Shown here: positions 1 to 9,169 of the stretch, piece after piece
Numbering within the stretch: position 1 is the stretch's first letter
How the letters are laid out: each line of letters opens with the position of its first letter
NCBI RefSeq assembly: GCF_019455445.1
Contig: NZ_JAHWUS010000002.1
Location: 310,001 to 374,000, forward strand
Length of the DNA stretch: 64,000 bases
Direction: 5' to 3'
Origin: Pseudaquidulcibacter saccharophilus
GTDB lineage: Bacteria > Pseudomonadota > Alphaproteobacteria > Caulobacterales > Aquidulcibacteraceae
The notes under the pieces: generated by a model
Databases searched by the model: none
What the model saw: only the letters and a program-made list of their open reading frames with translations
What the model was told of the DNA's origin: nothing
Position numbers and translations under genes: made by a program

Positions 1-72
1 ACGCGGTCACAGCTTAAGTTTGCTGGTTTAGACGGTTTTGGTATAAAAATAGCAAAAACAGAGGGGCTGTAA
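1..72 (+). CDS. C-terminal tail of an unidentified plus-strand protein (partial)
   Basis: Frame 1 is open from the first base to a TAA at 70-72; the other two plus frames hit stops within 30 bases. The 23 residues read ...FAGLDGFGIKIAKTEGL. The pattern K-x-x-GL-x-GFG-I-x-I loosely resembles the C-termini of GTP cyclohydrolase II/RibBA proteins, but 23 residues cannot establish a family. The stop lies inside the left arm of the hairpin at 63-83, which may then serve both convergent genes. It could equally be non-coding. Confidence 0.3.
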   Translation, partial: TRSQLKFAGLDGFGIKIAKTEGL

Positions 73-83
73 AATACAGCCCC
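50..83 (-). terminator. Rho-independent terminator of the acyl-CoA synthetase gene
   Basis: A perfect 9-bp stem (GGGGCTGTA at 63-71, TACAGCCCC at 75-83) with a 3-nt loop lies 5 bp beyond the minus-strand stop at 89. On the minus strand it is followed by a T-rich stretch (complement of 54-59 and 45-49). It may also end transcription arriving from the left. Confidence 0.65.
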
Positions 84-88
84 AATAT

Positions 89-1648
89 TTATAACCCTAA
101 TTTTTCTTCAACAAATTTTTGTGATGCCACATAATCAATTTTACCGGTTCCTAATATTGGAACATTTTCGGTGAAAAGGATTTGTTTAGGTAATTGAAGT
201 TCGCTAATGCCGTTTTCTTTATAATATTTTTGCAAAGCATCTTTTGGAAAATTGGGTAGGTTAGAAACAAGAATGATTTGCTCACCTTTTTTACTATCGT
301 TAACTGCAATAGCAACATGAAGATTTTCTGGCCAAATCGAAGCAACGTGATTTTCAACAGCAGTTAAAGAAACCATTTCGCCACCGATTTTTGCAAAACG
401 TTTTAAGCGACCACGAATTGTCACAAAACCATGATCGTCAATTGATGCGATATCGCCTGTATCGTGCCAGCCGCCAGGAAGTGCTTGTATTTCGCCTGGC
501 GCATCAACACGAACATAGCCTTGCATGACATTAGGGCCACGAACATAAAGGCGACCGCCACCATTTATACCGGGAACGGATTCTAGTTTCCACTCTATAT
601 CAGGCATAAGCTGACCAACAGTACCGTGACGGTTGTTTTCATCAGGAGTATTAACAGCCAGAACAGGTGCAGCTTCTGTAACGCCATATCCTTCGACAAT
701 AGTTACACCAAATTTACTCATCAAGGCTTCGCGGGTTTCTGGTTTGACACGTTCCGCGCCGCAAACGACAAACTCAAGCGAGTTTAAATCTCCTTCGTCT
801 GCCACACGAATGTATTGGTTTAAGAATGTATCAGTACCAAATAAAATTGATGCTTTTAAATCTTTAACCAAGCCAACAATATTTTTTGCTTGAAGTGGAG
901 ACGGGAACATGAATGTTTTCATGCCAGTAAATAATGGCAAGAAAGTTCCGCCGGTTAGCCCAAAGCAGTGAAAAATTGGTAGCGGGTTGAATACAACCCA
1001 TTCAGATTTAAGATCAATGTGCGCTGCAATCTGTTGAACATTTGCCACCAAGTTTTTATGGCTTAAGGCAACACCCTTTGGTGCACCTTCGGTTCCAGAA
1101 GTAAATAGCATCACAGCGGTTTCATCAGGATCAACTTTTGGGACGGCCGATTTGGGATTAAATGAATCCATAAGACCACGAACCTTATCAAGTGGTCCGA
1201 TTGCATCTTTAATGTCTTCTAGATAGATAATTTCAAAATCTTTGCTAAGATCGCTGAAAAGTGTCTCAAGTCCTGCTTTTTCAACAAAACGGCGTGCTGA
1301 AACAATATGCTTTACTCGACCAGCTTCGCAAGCGCTCTTAATATTTTTTAAGCCAGCAGTGAAGTTAAGCATGGCAATCGTGTGGCCAAAAGCACTTAGG
1401 CCAAGAAAAGCAAGTGTGCCACCAACCGAATTGGCAATCAATAAACCAACCGTTTCTGAATCTTTTAAAGCTAAGTTTAACTTGCGTCCAAGAACCAAAG
1501 AAGCCAAAACAACTTTGTCATAGCTTAAAGGGTTGCGTTCAATATCTTCAATAATAGGTTTTTTGCCGCCGTAGAGTTTCTTTGCATCTAACAAAGCCTC
1601 GAAAATGGTCTTGCGGGCGTTTTTTACCTCAAACTTTCGTGAAGGCAT
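89..1648 (-). CDS. Aas-type acyl-CoA / acyl-ACP synthetase (AMP-binding enzyme)
   Basis: A 519-residue member of the ANL adenylate-forming superfamily. It should activate a fatty acid with ATP to an acyl-adenylate and transfer it to CoA or ACP. Visible motifs are the P-loop MLFTSGTEGAPKG (about residues 180-192), GYGVTEAAP, YVRGPNVMQGY, HDTGDIASID and the C-terminal catalytic-lysine motif GTGKIDY. The sequence resembles the synthetase half of bifunctional Aas (2-acyl-glycerophosphoethanolamine acyltransferase/acyl-ACP synthetase), here standing alone without the acyltransferase half. The start at 1648 has an AGGAC Shine-Dalgarno sequence. It is divergent from the M1 peptidase gene. Substrate chain length and the CoA versus ACP choice cannot be read from sequence. 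Confidence 0.85.
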   Translation of the reverse strand: MPSRKFEVKNARKTIFEALLDAKKLYGGKKPIIEDIERNPLSYDKVVLASLVLGRKLNLALKDSETVGLLIANSVGGTLAFLGLSAFGHTIAMLNFTAGLKNIKSACEAGRVKHIVSARRFVEKAGLETLFSDLSKDFEIIYLEDIKDAIGPLDKVRGLMDSFNPKSAVPKVDPDETAVMLFTSGTEGAPKGVALSHKNLVANVQQIAAHIDLKSEWVVFNPLPIFHCFGLTGGTFLPLFTGMKTFMFPSPLQAKNIVGLVKDLKASILFGTDTFLNQYIRVADEGDLNSLEFVVCGAERVKPETREALMSKFGVTIVEGYGVTEAAPVLAVNTPDENNRHGTVGQLMPDIEWKLESVPGINGGGRLYVRGPNVMQGYVRVDAPGEIQALPGGWHDTGDIASIDDHGFVTIRGRLKRFAKIGGEMVSLTAVENHVASIWPENLHVAIAVNDSKKGEQIILVSNLPNFPKDALQKYYKENGISELQLPKQILFTENVPILGTGKIDYVASQKFVEEKLGL

Positions 1649-1823
1649 ATCCTGTCCTTATTGTTCAGTTTTTGTTGAGGATTTAGCCATTATCACGGAA
1701 TATTGCAAATTGTATCAACAGTAATGCTATAAAGACGATAATAATCTGCCCTTAATCCTTGCAAAATAAAATAATTACATTCACAAAAATTGAATGAGAA
1801 ATTATGCAAAAAAACAAAATACT

Positions 1824-4214
1824 ATGAAACATACCTTACAATTATCGATATTTGGAATAACGCTTTGTGCGACTATTAGTCCTTCGTTGGCAAATGCGCA
1901 GGCTCTTAGGCAAACCAAGGGCGATTTTTACGATGCATTTCGTCAATTAGACCCGGAAGAATTACCTACGCCAAATGAATTCAGGTCTGCTTCGGGGGCA
2001 CCTGGATACAAATATTGGCAGCAACAGGTTGATTATAAAATCAAAGCATCTCTTGATGAGAAAAGTAAAAGCATATCTGGCACTGAGAAAGTTGTTTATA
2101 AAAATAATTCGCCTGATACTTTAAACTATCTTTGGCTTTTGCTCGATCAAAACTATAAAAGAAACTCTATTTCTGAGCTAACTCGTACATTCCCTGATGG
2201 CGATAAAATTTCTTTTGGTGAAGTCAAAAGAATGATGAAAATGAAGGAATGGGAGGGTGGTTTTGACATTAAATCGGTGCGAGGTCCTGATGGTCAAAAT
2301 TTACAATTCTCTATAACCGATACTTTACTTCGTGTTGAGTTGCCAAAGCCTCTTAAAAGCGGTGAAGAATATAGTTTTTCAATTGATTGGTCATTGCCAC
2401 TTGTTGATAATAAATTGATCGGTGGCCGGTCTGGCTATGAATGTTTCACCAAAGAAGGTGAAGACGGTAATTGCATATTTGAAGCGGCACAATGGTTTCC
2501 GCGTCTTGCAGTTTATTCCGACTATGAAGGGTGGCACAATAAAGCGTTCATAGGTTCTGGTGAGTTTACCTTGGAGTTTGGCGATTATGACGTTGAGATA
2601 AATGTTCCGTCAGATTTTGTTATTGCTTCAACGGGTGAATTGCAAAACAGTGATGAGATTTTAAGCGCAGCTCAAAAGCAACGCCTGCAAAGCGCCAAAT
2701 CAAACTATGACAAGCCGGTTTTTATTACCACACCTGCTGAGGCAAAAGCCGCGCAAGCAAATAAGGCAAGTGGTACAAAAACATGGCATTTTGCCGCAAA
2801 AAATGTTCGTGATTTTTCTTGGGCTGGTTCTCGTAAATTTATTTGGGATGGTATGGCAGTAAAACAGGATAATGCCCCTGATGTACTTGCGATGTCGTAT
2901 TATCCGAATGAAGCAGAGCCATTGTGGTCAAATTATTCCACACAGGCAATTGCACATACCATAAAAGTTTATGGTCGTATGAGCTTCCCGTATCCATATC
3001 CTGTTGCACAGTCGGTAAATGGACCAGTTGGCGGTATGGAATATCCGATGATTACTTTTAATGGACCACGTCCAGAAAAGGATAAAAAGGGAAATCTAAC
3101 TTATACTGACAGAGCAAAATTTGGTTTGATTTCTGTTGTTATTCACGAAATCGGTCATATTTGGTTTCCTATGTCTGTGAACTCCGATGAACGCCAATGG
3201 ACATGGCAGGACGAGGGGATAAATACCTTCTTGCAATATATTGCAGAGCAAGAATGGTCAGAAAATTATCCATCTCGCCGTGGTGATCCGCGTGATATTA
3301 CTGAATATATGCTTTCAAGTGACCAGGTTCCAATTATGACCAATTCTGAAAGTGTTTTGCAATTCGGAAATAACGCCTATGGTAAACCTGCAACAGCTTT
3401 GGTTATCCTTCGTGAGACTATTATTGGTCGCGAAAAGTTTGACCGCGCATTTAAAGAATATGCGAATCGTTGGCGCTTTAAACGACCAACTCCTGCAGAT
3501 TTCTTTAGGACATTAGAGGAAAGCTCTGGTGTTGACCTTGATTGGTTCTGGCGTGGATGGTTCTACTCAACTGATCATGTTGATATTGGCATAACTGGTG
3601 TCAAAGAAGCGACAATTAACACGCAAGATCCAGAAATCGAAGCTAAATATCAAATTGAACAACGTGATAAGCAACCATTAGAACTAGGCGCGCAGCGCGT
3701 TAAAAACGTCGAAAAAGTTGTCGACAGACATCCAGAGCTTAAGGATTATTATGACAAAACTGATCCTTTGGCTGCAACAAAGTCACAAAAAGATAAATAC
3801 AAGAAGGATTATGCGGATTTTGATAAATCCGAACAAGATGTCCTGAAGTTAAAAGATAAAATTTATATTGTTGGTCTTGAAAATAAAGGCGGTCTCGTAA
3901 TGCCTGTTATTTTGAAGTTCACCTTTGCTGATAAAACATCAAAGACAGTTTATATTCCTGCTGAAATTTGGCGTTATGATACCCATAAAACTAATTGGGC
4001 ATATATGTCTGATAAAGAAGTTGTATCAGTTGAGTTAGATCCAAATTACGAAACTGCAGATGCTAATCGTAATAACAACTATTTCCCATCACGAATTGAG
4101 CCTTCTCGCCTAGACGTCTTCAAGGCAAAACAGGGGAAAAATCAAATGAAGGATGATGAATTAGTTGTCGATCCAGACAGCTTGAAAACTCATCCAATGG
4201 CAAAGGATAAATAA
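1824..4214 (+). CDS. Secreted M1-family zinc metallopeptidase
   Basis: A zinc aminopeptidase-like protein of about 796 residues. The start is placed at 1824, not the upstream ATG at 1794, because it gives a clean signal peptide (MKHTLQLSIFGITL... to an ANAQA cleavage site), so it acts in the periplasm or outside. The zinc motif HEIGH begins at residue 441 and is followed exactly 18 residues later by the third ligand Glu (WQDEG), the M1 signature. GGMEYP upstream corresponds to the M1 exopeptidase GxMEN motif, with Tyr in place of Asn. The C-terminal third is charged, lysine-rich and less typical. The stop overlaps the start of the DUF6702 gene (TAATG), so the two are translationally coupled. 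Likely role: peptide scavenging or envelope protein turnover. Confidence 0.88.
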   Translation: MKHTLQLSIFGITLCATISPSLANAQALRQTKGDFYDAFRQLDPEELPTPNEFRSASGAPGYKYWQQQVDYKIKASLDEKSKSISGTEKVVYKNNSPDTLNYLWLLLDQNYKRNSISELTRTFPDGDKISFGEVKRMMKMKEWEGGFDIKSVRGPDGQNLQFSITDTLLRVELPKPLKSGEEYSFSIDWSLPLVDNKLIGGRSGYECFTKEGEDGNCIFEAAQWFPRLAVYSDYEGWHNKAFIGSGEFTLEFGDYDVEINVPSDFVIASTGELQNSDEILSAAQKQRLQSAKSNYDKPVFITTPAEAKAAQANKASGTKTWHFAAKNVRDFSWAGSRKFIWDGMAVKQDNAPDVLAMSYYPNEAEPLWSNYSTQAIAHTIKVYGRMSFPYPYPVAQSVNGPVGGMEYPMITFNGPRPEKDKKGNLTYTDRAKFGLISVVIHEIGHIWFPMSVNSDERQWTWQDEGINTFLQYIAEQEWSENYPSRRGDPRDITEYMLSSDQVPIMTNSESVLQFGNNAYGKPATALVILRETIIGREKFDRAFKEYANRWRFKRPTPADFFRTLEESSGVDLDWFWRGWFYSTDHVDIGITGVKEATINTQDPEIEAKYQIEQRDKQPLELGAQRVKNVEKVVDRHPELKDYYDKTDPLAATKSQKDKYKKDYADFDKSEQDVLKLKDKIYIVGLENKGGLVMPVILKFTFADKTSKTVYIPAEIWRYDTHKTNWAYMSDKEVVSVELDPNYETADANRNNNYFPSRIEPSRLDVFKAKQGKNQMKDDELVVDPDSLKTHPMAKDK

Positions 4215-4699
4215 TGAGAAAGGCGATTGCCGCCTTTATGTTGGTGTTGTTATTGCCAATTGCGGCAATAGCGCACCGCATGAATTCAGCCTATTCTGTG
4301 ATAGAGATTGAGAAAGGGGGATATGTTGAAATCACCCACCGTATATTTGCCCATGACCTAGAGCATAGCTTTAATCTTTCTGATGTCGGTATTGACTATT
4401 TTGCGTCAAAAGAGGGGCAGAATGCGCTGAAAACTTATTTGGAGCGCTCTTTCTCTATTTCTGCAGATGGCAAGCCGATGACTTTAAAATATGTTGGGTC
4501 TGAGGTAGAGGGTGATTTAGTATATTCTTATTTTGAAGCAAAGATAAAACCCAAAACTCGTAATCTATTGATTAATTCAAAAATCCTTTTTGAATTTCAA
4601 AAAGATCAGAATAATTACGTGAATGTGCATTTTGAAGGTAACACAAAAACGCTTACTTTCAGCGAAGGTAGCGATGATAAAGCAATTTCTTTATGGTAA
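4214..4699 (+). CDS. DUF6702-family exported protein
   Basis: 161 residues with a signal peptide (MRKAIAAFMLVLLLPIAAIA). The mature protein starts at H-R-M-N and continues into a predicted beta-rich domain typical of DUF6702, including the conserved IFAHDLEHSF segment. Function is unknown for the family. Start and M1 stop overlap by one base (4214), so the protein is made with the M1 peptidase; a joint role in the periplasm is an inference. The His-rich mature N-terminus (HRM) recalls metal-binding exported proteins, but this is only suggestive. Family assignment is by sequence feel, moderately sure. Confidence 0.7.
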   Translation: MRKAIAAFMLVLLLPIAAIAHRMNSAYSVIEIEKGGYVEITHRIFAHDLEHSFNLSDVGIDYFASKEGQNALKTYLERSFSISADGKPMTLKYVGSEVEGDLVYSYFEAKIKPKTRNLLINSKILFEFQKDQNNYVNVHFEGNTKTLTFSEGSDDKAISLW

Positions 4700-4750
4700 T
4701 GCTTGATAAAAGAGCTTTTAAAATTGCTTAATTTTGCTAAAGGAAATCGA

Positions 4751-5722
4751 ATGGTTACTTTAATTGACAATTCAAAAGGCAATCGCCCGGCTAATGGCGA
4801 ATTTAGGCATCCTGAAAAACGCAATCGGCCAGATAATCCTATTCAGCGTAAGCCTGATTGGATACGTGTGAAAGCACCGGGGACCGGTGAATATAAGGCA
4901 ACACAAGCACTGGTTAAGGCAAATAATCTGCATACAGTTTGTGAAGAGGCGGCATGTCCAAACCTTGGCGAATGTTGGTCAAAAAAACATGCAACCATGA
5001 TGATTCTTGGCGATACATGTACTCGTGCGTGTGCTTTTTGTAATGTGAAAACTGGTAAGCCTGGCCCAGTTGATGTTGACGAGCCAAAACATGTTGCCGA
5101 AGCCGTTGCAAAAATGGGGCTTCACCATGTTGTTATCACATCTGTTGACCGCGATGATTTGGATGACGGCGGCGCATTCCAGTTTGTTGATACAATAAGA
5201 GAGATACGTAAGGCCTCGCCAGAAACTACTATTGAAATTCTAACCCCTGATTTTTTACGTAAAAAAGGTGCTTTAGAAAAAGTTATTGATGCCCGTCCTG
5301 ATGTTTTCAATCACAACCTTGAAACTGTTCCGCGACTATATTTATCAATTCGACCGGGTGCACGTTATTACGCCTCTTTAAGGTTGCTTGACATGGTCAA
5401 ACAACGAGACCCATCGGTTTTTACAAAATCTGGTTTAATGGTTGGTCTTGGTGAGAGCAAAGAAGAAATTATGCAAGTTATGGATGATATGCGAAGTGCT
5501 GAAATTGATTTCATAACGATTGGACAATACCTTCAACCAACAAAAAAACACGCAGCTGTTGATCGATTTGTTCCACCTGATGAATTTAAGACTTATGAAA
5601 CGATTGCTTATTCCAAAGGCTTCTCAATGGTTTCTTCTTCGCCTCTAACGCGTTCAAGCCACCACGCAGGTGACGATTTTGAAAAATTGCGTGAAAATCG
5701 CCGTCGCGAGCTGGGGCTCTAA
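4751..5722 (+). CDS. lipA: Lipoyl synthase
   Basis: Radical-SAM lipoyl synthase, inserting two sulfurs into protein-bound octanoyl groups to make lipoate for pyruvate and 2-oxoglutarate dehydrogenases and the glycine cleavage system. The start at 4751 follows an AAAGGA Shine-Dalgarno and gives the family-typical N-terminus; the upstream ATG at 4703 has none. The auxiliary cluster cysteines C64, C69 and C75 ([12 protein letters not shown]) and the radical-SAM motif CTRACAFC (C90, C94, C97) are present. The C-terminal [15 protein letters not shown] is also typical and carries the conserved RSSYHA-like serine. About 323 residues, normal for the family. ratA follows 3 bp downstream. No lipB or lpd is adjacent. 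Confidence 0.97.
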   Translation: MVTLIDNSKGNRPANGEFRHPEKRNRPDNPIQRKPDWIRVKAPGTGEYKATQALVKANNLHTVCEEAACPNLGECWSKKHATMMILGDTCTRACAFCNVKTGKPGPVDVDEPKHVAEAVAKMGLHHVVITSVDRDDLDDGGAFQFVDTIREIRKASPETTIEILTPDFLRKKGALEKVIDARPDVFNHNLETVPRLYLSIRPGARYYASLRLLDMVKQRDPSVFTKSGLMVGLGESKEEIMQVMDDMRSAEIDFITIGQYLQPTKKHAAVDRFVPPDEFKTYETIAYSKGFSMVSSSPLTRSSHHAGDDFEKLRENRRRELGL

Positions 5723-5725
5723 CTT

Positions 5726-6202
5726 ATGTCAAAAACCGGTACTATTAGGGTTAATCGCATAATAAAGCATAGTGCCGACGAAATTGTGGCCTTGGTTGGC
5801 GATGTTCCGAATTATGGAAAGTTTATCCAATGGGTAAAGGCGGTTAGAATCTGGGACAAAGCGCCAGATGGCAATTCTTTTAGTGCAGAACTAATGATTG
5901 GCTATAAGGCAATAAGGATTCCATTTTCAACGCGGGTGACTATTGACAAAAACAATAGAACCATCAGAACTTCGCTTTTAAAAAATAAAAGTTTTTCACT
6001 TCTGCCAAATCCATTAAGATTGCTTGAGTGTACATGGAAAATTATGCCGCATGAACAAGGATGCGAAATAGACTTGCAAATAGACTATAATTTCGCAGAT
6101 CCATTTTTGGCAACGCTTATTACCTCTAATATCAACAAAGCTACTAGCAGACTTATCGAGGCTTTTAGTAATGAGGCAGATAAAAGATACGTTATCCCAT
6201 AG
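5726..6202 (+). CDS. RatA/COQ10-like START-domain protein
   Basis: 158 residues forming a single polyketide-cyclase/START-like domain of the COQ10/RatA family. Relatives bind ubiquinone or its precursors and help its function in respiration; the E. coli homologue RatA is described as a ribosome-association toxin. Typical features are the N-terminal R-I-I-K-H-S-A-D-E-I and V-G-D-V-P-N-Y-G-K-F-I-Q-W pattern and a basic stretch before the C-terminal helix. It lies 3 bp after lipA, an arrangement common in Alphaproteobacteria, so it is probably in the lipA operon. Its stop is one base from the convergent cinA stop. The ubiquinone-chaperone role is more likely than a toxin role. Confidence 0.85.
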   Translation: MSKTGTIRVNRIIKHSADEIVALVGDVPNYGKFIQWVKAVRIWDKAPDGNSFSAELMIGYKAIRIPFSTRVTIDKNNRTIRTSLLKNKSFSLLPNPLRLLECTWKIMPHEQGCEIDLQIDYNFADPFLATLITSNINKATSRLIEAFSNEADKRYVIP

Positions 6203-6203
6203 A

Positions 6204-6695
6204 CTACTGCATTGCCTTAAAGAACAAGCCAATTGCGTAATTAACAGCGCTTAACCTAATTTTGTCGCGTCCGATATCGCCAAAGTTTTGTTCAAATGTT
6301 CTCGTCAGTGAGCCTTTACGGGCAAGTCCGAAATAAACTAATCCTACAGGTTTTTCAGCAGAGCCACCGCCAGGTCCAGCTACACCAGTTACGGATACCG
6401 CAACATCTGCCGCCGAGTTTTTTAAAACACCATTTGCCATCGCATTGGCAGTCTGTGGTGATACAGCACCATGAAAGCTAAGCGTATCAGTTGGGACGCC
6501 TAATAATTCATGCTTTGCAAGGTTTGAATAGGTTACGAACCCACGCTCAAAAACATCAGAAGAGCCTGGGATTTCGGTTAAAAGCCCAGCTAGAAGTCCG
6601 CCCGTGCAGCTTTCAGCAGTTGCAAACTTAACTTGGTTGATGCGTGCTTCCATCAATAATCTTACGGTGGCATCAATTAATTCTTCGTCAAACAT
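6204..6695 (-). CDS. pncC: CinA C-terminal-domain protein, nicotinamide-nucleotide amidohydrolase
   Basis: 163 residues corresponding to the stand-alone C-terminal domain of CinA. These enzymes deamidate nicotinamide mononucleotide to nicotinate mononucleotide in pyridine nucleotide recycling. Diagnostic segments are TAESCTGGLLAGLLT, GFVTYSN, AVSPQTANAMA and VTGVAGPGGGSAEKPVG. The start at 6695 follows an AGGAA Shine-Dalgarno; the open frame extends upstream to 6788 but that part overlaps the end of ispDF and is not family-like. It sits 25 bp downstream of ispDF on the same strand, the usual alphaproteobacterial order, so it is probably cotranscribed. Confidence 0.92.
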   Translation of the reverse strand: MFDEELIDATVRLLMEARINQVKFATAESCTGGLLAGLLTEIPGSSDVFERGFVTYSNLAKHELLGVPTDTLSFHGAVSPQTANAMANGVLKNSAADVAVSVTGVAGPGGGSAEKPVGLVYFGLARKGSLTRTFEQNFGDIGRDKIRLSAVNYAIGLFFKAMQ

Positions 6696-6720
6696 AATAG
6701 TATTCCTGTTTCTGAATATT

Positions 6721-7875
6721 TTAAATATATTGAACCACGCTTGCAATTGCTTGTGCGGCAATTCCTTCACTTCGTCCAGTAAATCCAAGACGTTCAGTCG
6801 TGGTTGCCTTTATACCGACCCTATCAATGGGGATTCCCAAAACCGCGGCAGTGGATTTTTGAAGTGCCTCACGATATTTGCCAACTTTGGGTGCTTCACA
6901 GATTATGGTAATATCAACATTTGCGATTTCTGCGCCGTGTTTCTTAACTTCATCTTTTGCAAATTCAAGAAAGATTGAAGAGGCGGCACCTTTCCATTTA
7001 TTATCGCTTGGCGGAAATACCTTTCCAATATCGCCAAGAGCCATTGCCCCAAGTAAGGCATCTGTCAATGCATGCCATGCTACATCCGCATCTGAGTGCC
7101 CCTCAAGCCCCATTGTATGAGGTATTTTAACCCCGCAAAGTGTAACAAAATCGCCATCGCAAAAACGATGAACATCAAATCCAATACCTGTACGCGGTAA
7201 GATTTTTGGTGATAATGTTCTTTCCATACGTTTAAAGTCTTCTTTATAAGTTAGCTTATCAGAGAATGATGTGCCCTTAATTGCCTTTATTATCATTCCA
7301 TTTTGTGTTGCGATTTGTGCATCATCAAGTGCGGATTTAAAATCACATGATGAATAGGCTGCCAAGAGTTTGTTATATTTGAATGCTTGTGGTGTTTGCG
7401 CTCTAATGCGTTTTGTTTTGTTTACGGGCGACAAAAGTTGATTATCATCATCAATTTGCCAAAGAGCATCCGCTATTTCAACATATGGTATCGCCCCATC
7501 TGCGCCATTTGAAATTGCATCCTGCATTGAATTAATAACATCACTATCAATAAACGGTCTTGCCGCATCATGGATATACACATTGTCTGGCGATAAAATT
7601 TTTGCCGCTTCAAGGCCATTATAGACGCTTTGTGATCGTGTTTTTCCGCCGATTATAATTGTATAATTGTTATAATTAACTAGTTGTTCTCTAATGAAAT
7701 CGTGCCACTCAGGGTTAGCAACAACTATTATATGGCTAAATAAATTTGACGTGTAAAAGAATTTAAAAGAGTGTACAAAAAGTGGTAGGCTGAGAAAATT
7801 ATTATATTGCTTCGGAATATCAAGACCGGTTCGGGTACCGGTTCCCGAAGCAACAATTATAGCAACATTATTCAT
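6721..7875 (-). CDS. ispDF: Bifunctional MEP cytidylyltransferase / MECDP synthase
   Basis: A 384-residue IspD-IspF fusion catalysing two steps of the non-mevalonate isoprenoid pathway (CDP-ME synthesis and cyclisation to MEcPP). The IspD half (about 1-225) has a nucleotide-binding motif reading ASGTGTRTG, with Ser where Ala is usual (AAGxGxRxG), then PKQY and IHDAARPFID. The IspF half (about 227-384) has the metal-binding GIGFDVHRF and GLEGHSDADVAWHALTDA. The start at 7875 is chosen because the longer frame to 7992 adds a non-homologous leader. The fusion is characteristic of Alpha- and Epsilonproteobacteria. It is divergent from ntrB across about 200 bp. Confidence 0.95.
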   Translation of the reverse strand: MNNVAIIVASGTGTRTGLDIPKQYNNFLSLPLFVHSFKFFYTSNLFSHIIVVANPEWHDFIREQLVNYNNYTIIIGGKTRSQSVYNGLEAAKILSPDNVYIHDAARPFIDSDVINSMQDAISNGADGAIPYVEIADALWQIDDDNQLLSPVNKTKRIRAQTPQAFKYNKLLAAYSSCDFKSALDDAQIATQNGMIIKAIKGTSFSDKLTYKEDFKRMERTLSPKILPRTGIGFDVHRFCDGDFVTLCGVKIPHTMGLEGHSDADVAWHALTDALLGAMALGDIGKVFPPSDNKWKGAASSIFLEFAKDEVKKHGAEIANVDITIICEAPKVGKYREALQKSTAAVLGIPIDRVGIKATTTERLGFTGRSEGIAAQAIASVVQYI

Positions 7876-8074
7876 TAAAAACTCTAGCTTAAAAAATAGA
7901 TGTTTAAAGGATAATAGGTTTAGTAAGTTTTGCAATCGTAAAGTCAGTGTCTGTATTTTAGACAAAGTGATTAAAATATGGTCATAATTCAATTGACCAA
8001 ATTGCTAATCATATTAAAACATTTCAACAATTAACAATCTGCTTAAAATTTAAGCTCGTGATTTGGATGGATTT

Positions 8075-9166
8075 ATGGAAGCGGTAAAAGAAATGATTGA
8101 TGAGGCACATCAGCCTTCAATAGAATTTATACCAGCCCCGATAGTAGTCGTGGATAGCGAAGGCTATTTAAAATACGGAAATGTCTTTTCACAAGATTTG
8201 TTGGCATCTTCTAAAAAGTCCATGATTGGCAAGAATTTATTTGAAATAATTCGCTCTGAGGAATCTTTGCGCACTCTTGTGAAAAAAGCGGAAAGTTCAA
8301 ACTCGGTCATTACTTCGTATGATATTGAAATTATTGATGCCAATTTAAATAGTTTTAAATCAGACATTACAATTTATCCTTCTGTTGCATCTGGACTTTT
8401 TAATGTCATGTTTTGGGTAAAGAGCCTTTCTGAAAACATCATTGAAAAAAAATCTGATAATGAAAAAAGCAAGTCATTTGGGCAAATCGGCCGTGCCTTG
8501 GCACATGAAGTTAAAAACCCACTTGCTGGCATTAGAGGTGCTGCACAATTGTTAATGCTTGACGCTTCTAATGAGCAAAAGCCACTTGCGAAATTAATCA
8601 TTGATGAAACCGACCGTGTGCACCGCCTTATCGATCGTGTTGAAAGCCTTGGCATTGATAATGCCGTAGAGCTTGAACCAATTAATATCCATTCAATTAT
8701 AGACCGTGTTGCCCAACTTGCTGAAAACGGTTTTGCCAGCGAGCTGCATATTTCAAGGCAATATGACGTTTCTTTGCCATTGATAATGGGTGAACGAGAC
8801 AGGCTTACACAAGTGTTTCTAAATCTTGCAAAAAATGCCGCCGAAGCCGCAAACGAAAAAGGTGCAAAAGGGCAGGTTATTTTTGCAACATCATACAGAC
8901 ATTCACGGAAACTTCGCAATAATGAAATAGAGAACCCACATTTACCTATCGAGGTTTCGATTACGGATAATGGTTTCGGTGTTCCTGATGATTTGCGTAA
9001 CGTAATTTTCGACCCCTTTGTCACCACCAAGAGCGAGGGAAATGGGCTTGGTTTGGCATTGGTAAGGAAAATGGTAACCGCACTTGGCGGAACAGTTGAT
9101 TTTGAATCCCAACCTGGGCGAACGTGTTTTCGGGTACGCTTGCAGCAGGCATTGGATGTGGAGTAA
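8075..9166 (+). CDS. ntrB: Nitrogen sensor histidine kinase NtrB
   Basis: Cytoplasmic histidine kinase of about 364 residues with no membrane segments. It has an N-terminal PAS domain (PAPIVVVDSEGYLKYGN), a dimerisation/phosphoacceptor helix with ALAHEVKNPLAG (His near residue 144), and an ATPase domain with N-box LNLAKNAAEAA, G1 ITDNGFGVPDD and G2 GNGLGLALV. In the family it responds to PII/GlnB and phosphorylates or dephosphorylates NtrC. The ATG at 8075 is preceded by GGATGG; a TTG at 8063 in the same frame is possible. ntrC follows 3 bp downstream. The usual alphaproteobacterial upstream neighbour dusB is not here. Confidence 0.92.
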   Translation: MEAVKEMIDEAHQPSIEFIPAPIVVVDSEGYLKYGNVFSQDLLASSKKSMIGKNLFEIIRSEESLRTLVKKAESSNSVITSYDIEIIDANLNSFKSDITIYPSVASGLFNVMFWVKSLSENIIEKKSDNEKSKSFGQIGRALAHEVKNPLAGIRGAAQLLMLDASNEQKPLAKLIIDETDRVHRLIDRVESLGIDNAVELEPINIHSIIDRVAQLAENGFASELHISRQYDVSLPLIMGERDRLTQVFLNLAKNAAEAANEKGAKGQVIFATSYRHSRKLRNNEIENPHLPIEVSITDNGFGVPDDLRNVIFDPFVTTKSEGNGLGLALVRKMVTALGGTVDFESQPGRTCFRVRLQQALDVE

Positions 9167-9169
9167 TTT

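Noticed and set aside
6695-6788. N-terminal extension of the CinA-domain protein
   Set aside because: The extra codons overlap the end of ispDF, are not family-like, and the internal ATG has a better Shine-Dalgarno.
8374-9030. 218-codon open frame on the minus strand inside ntrB
   Set aside because: Lies wholly antisense to well-supported kinase motifs, Ser-rich with no recognisable domain; a shadow frame.
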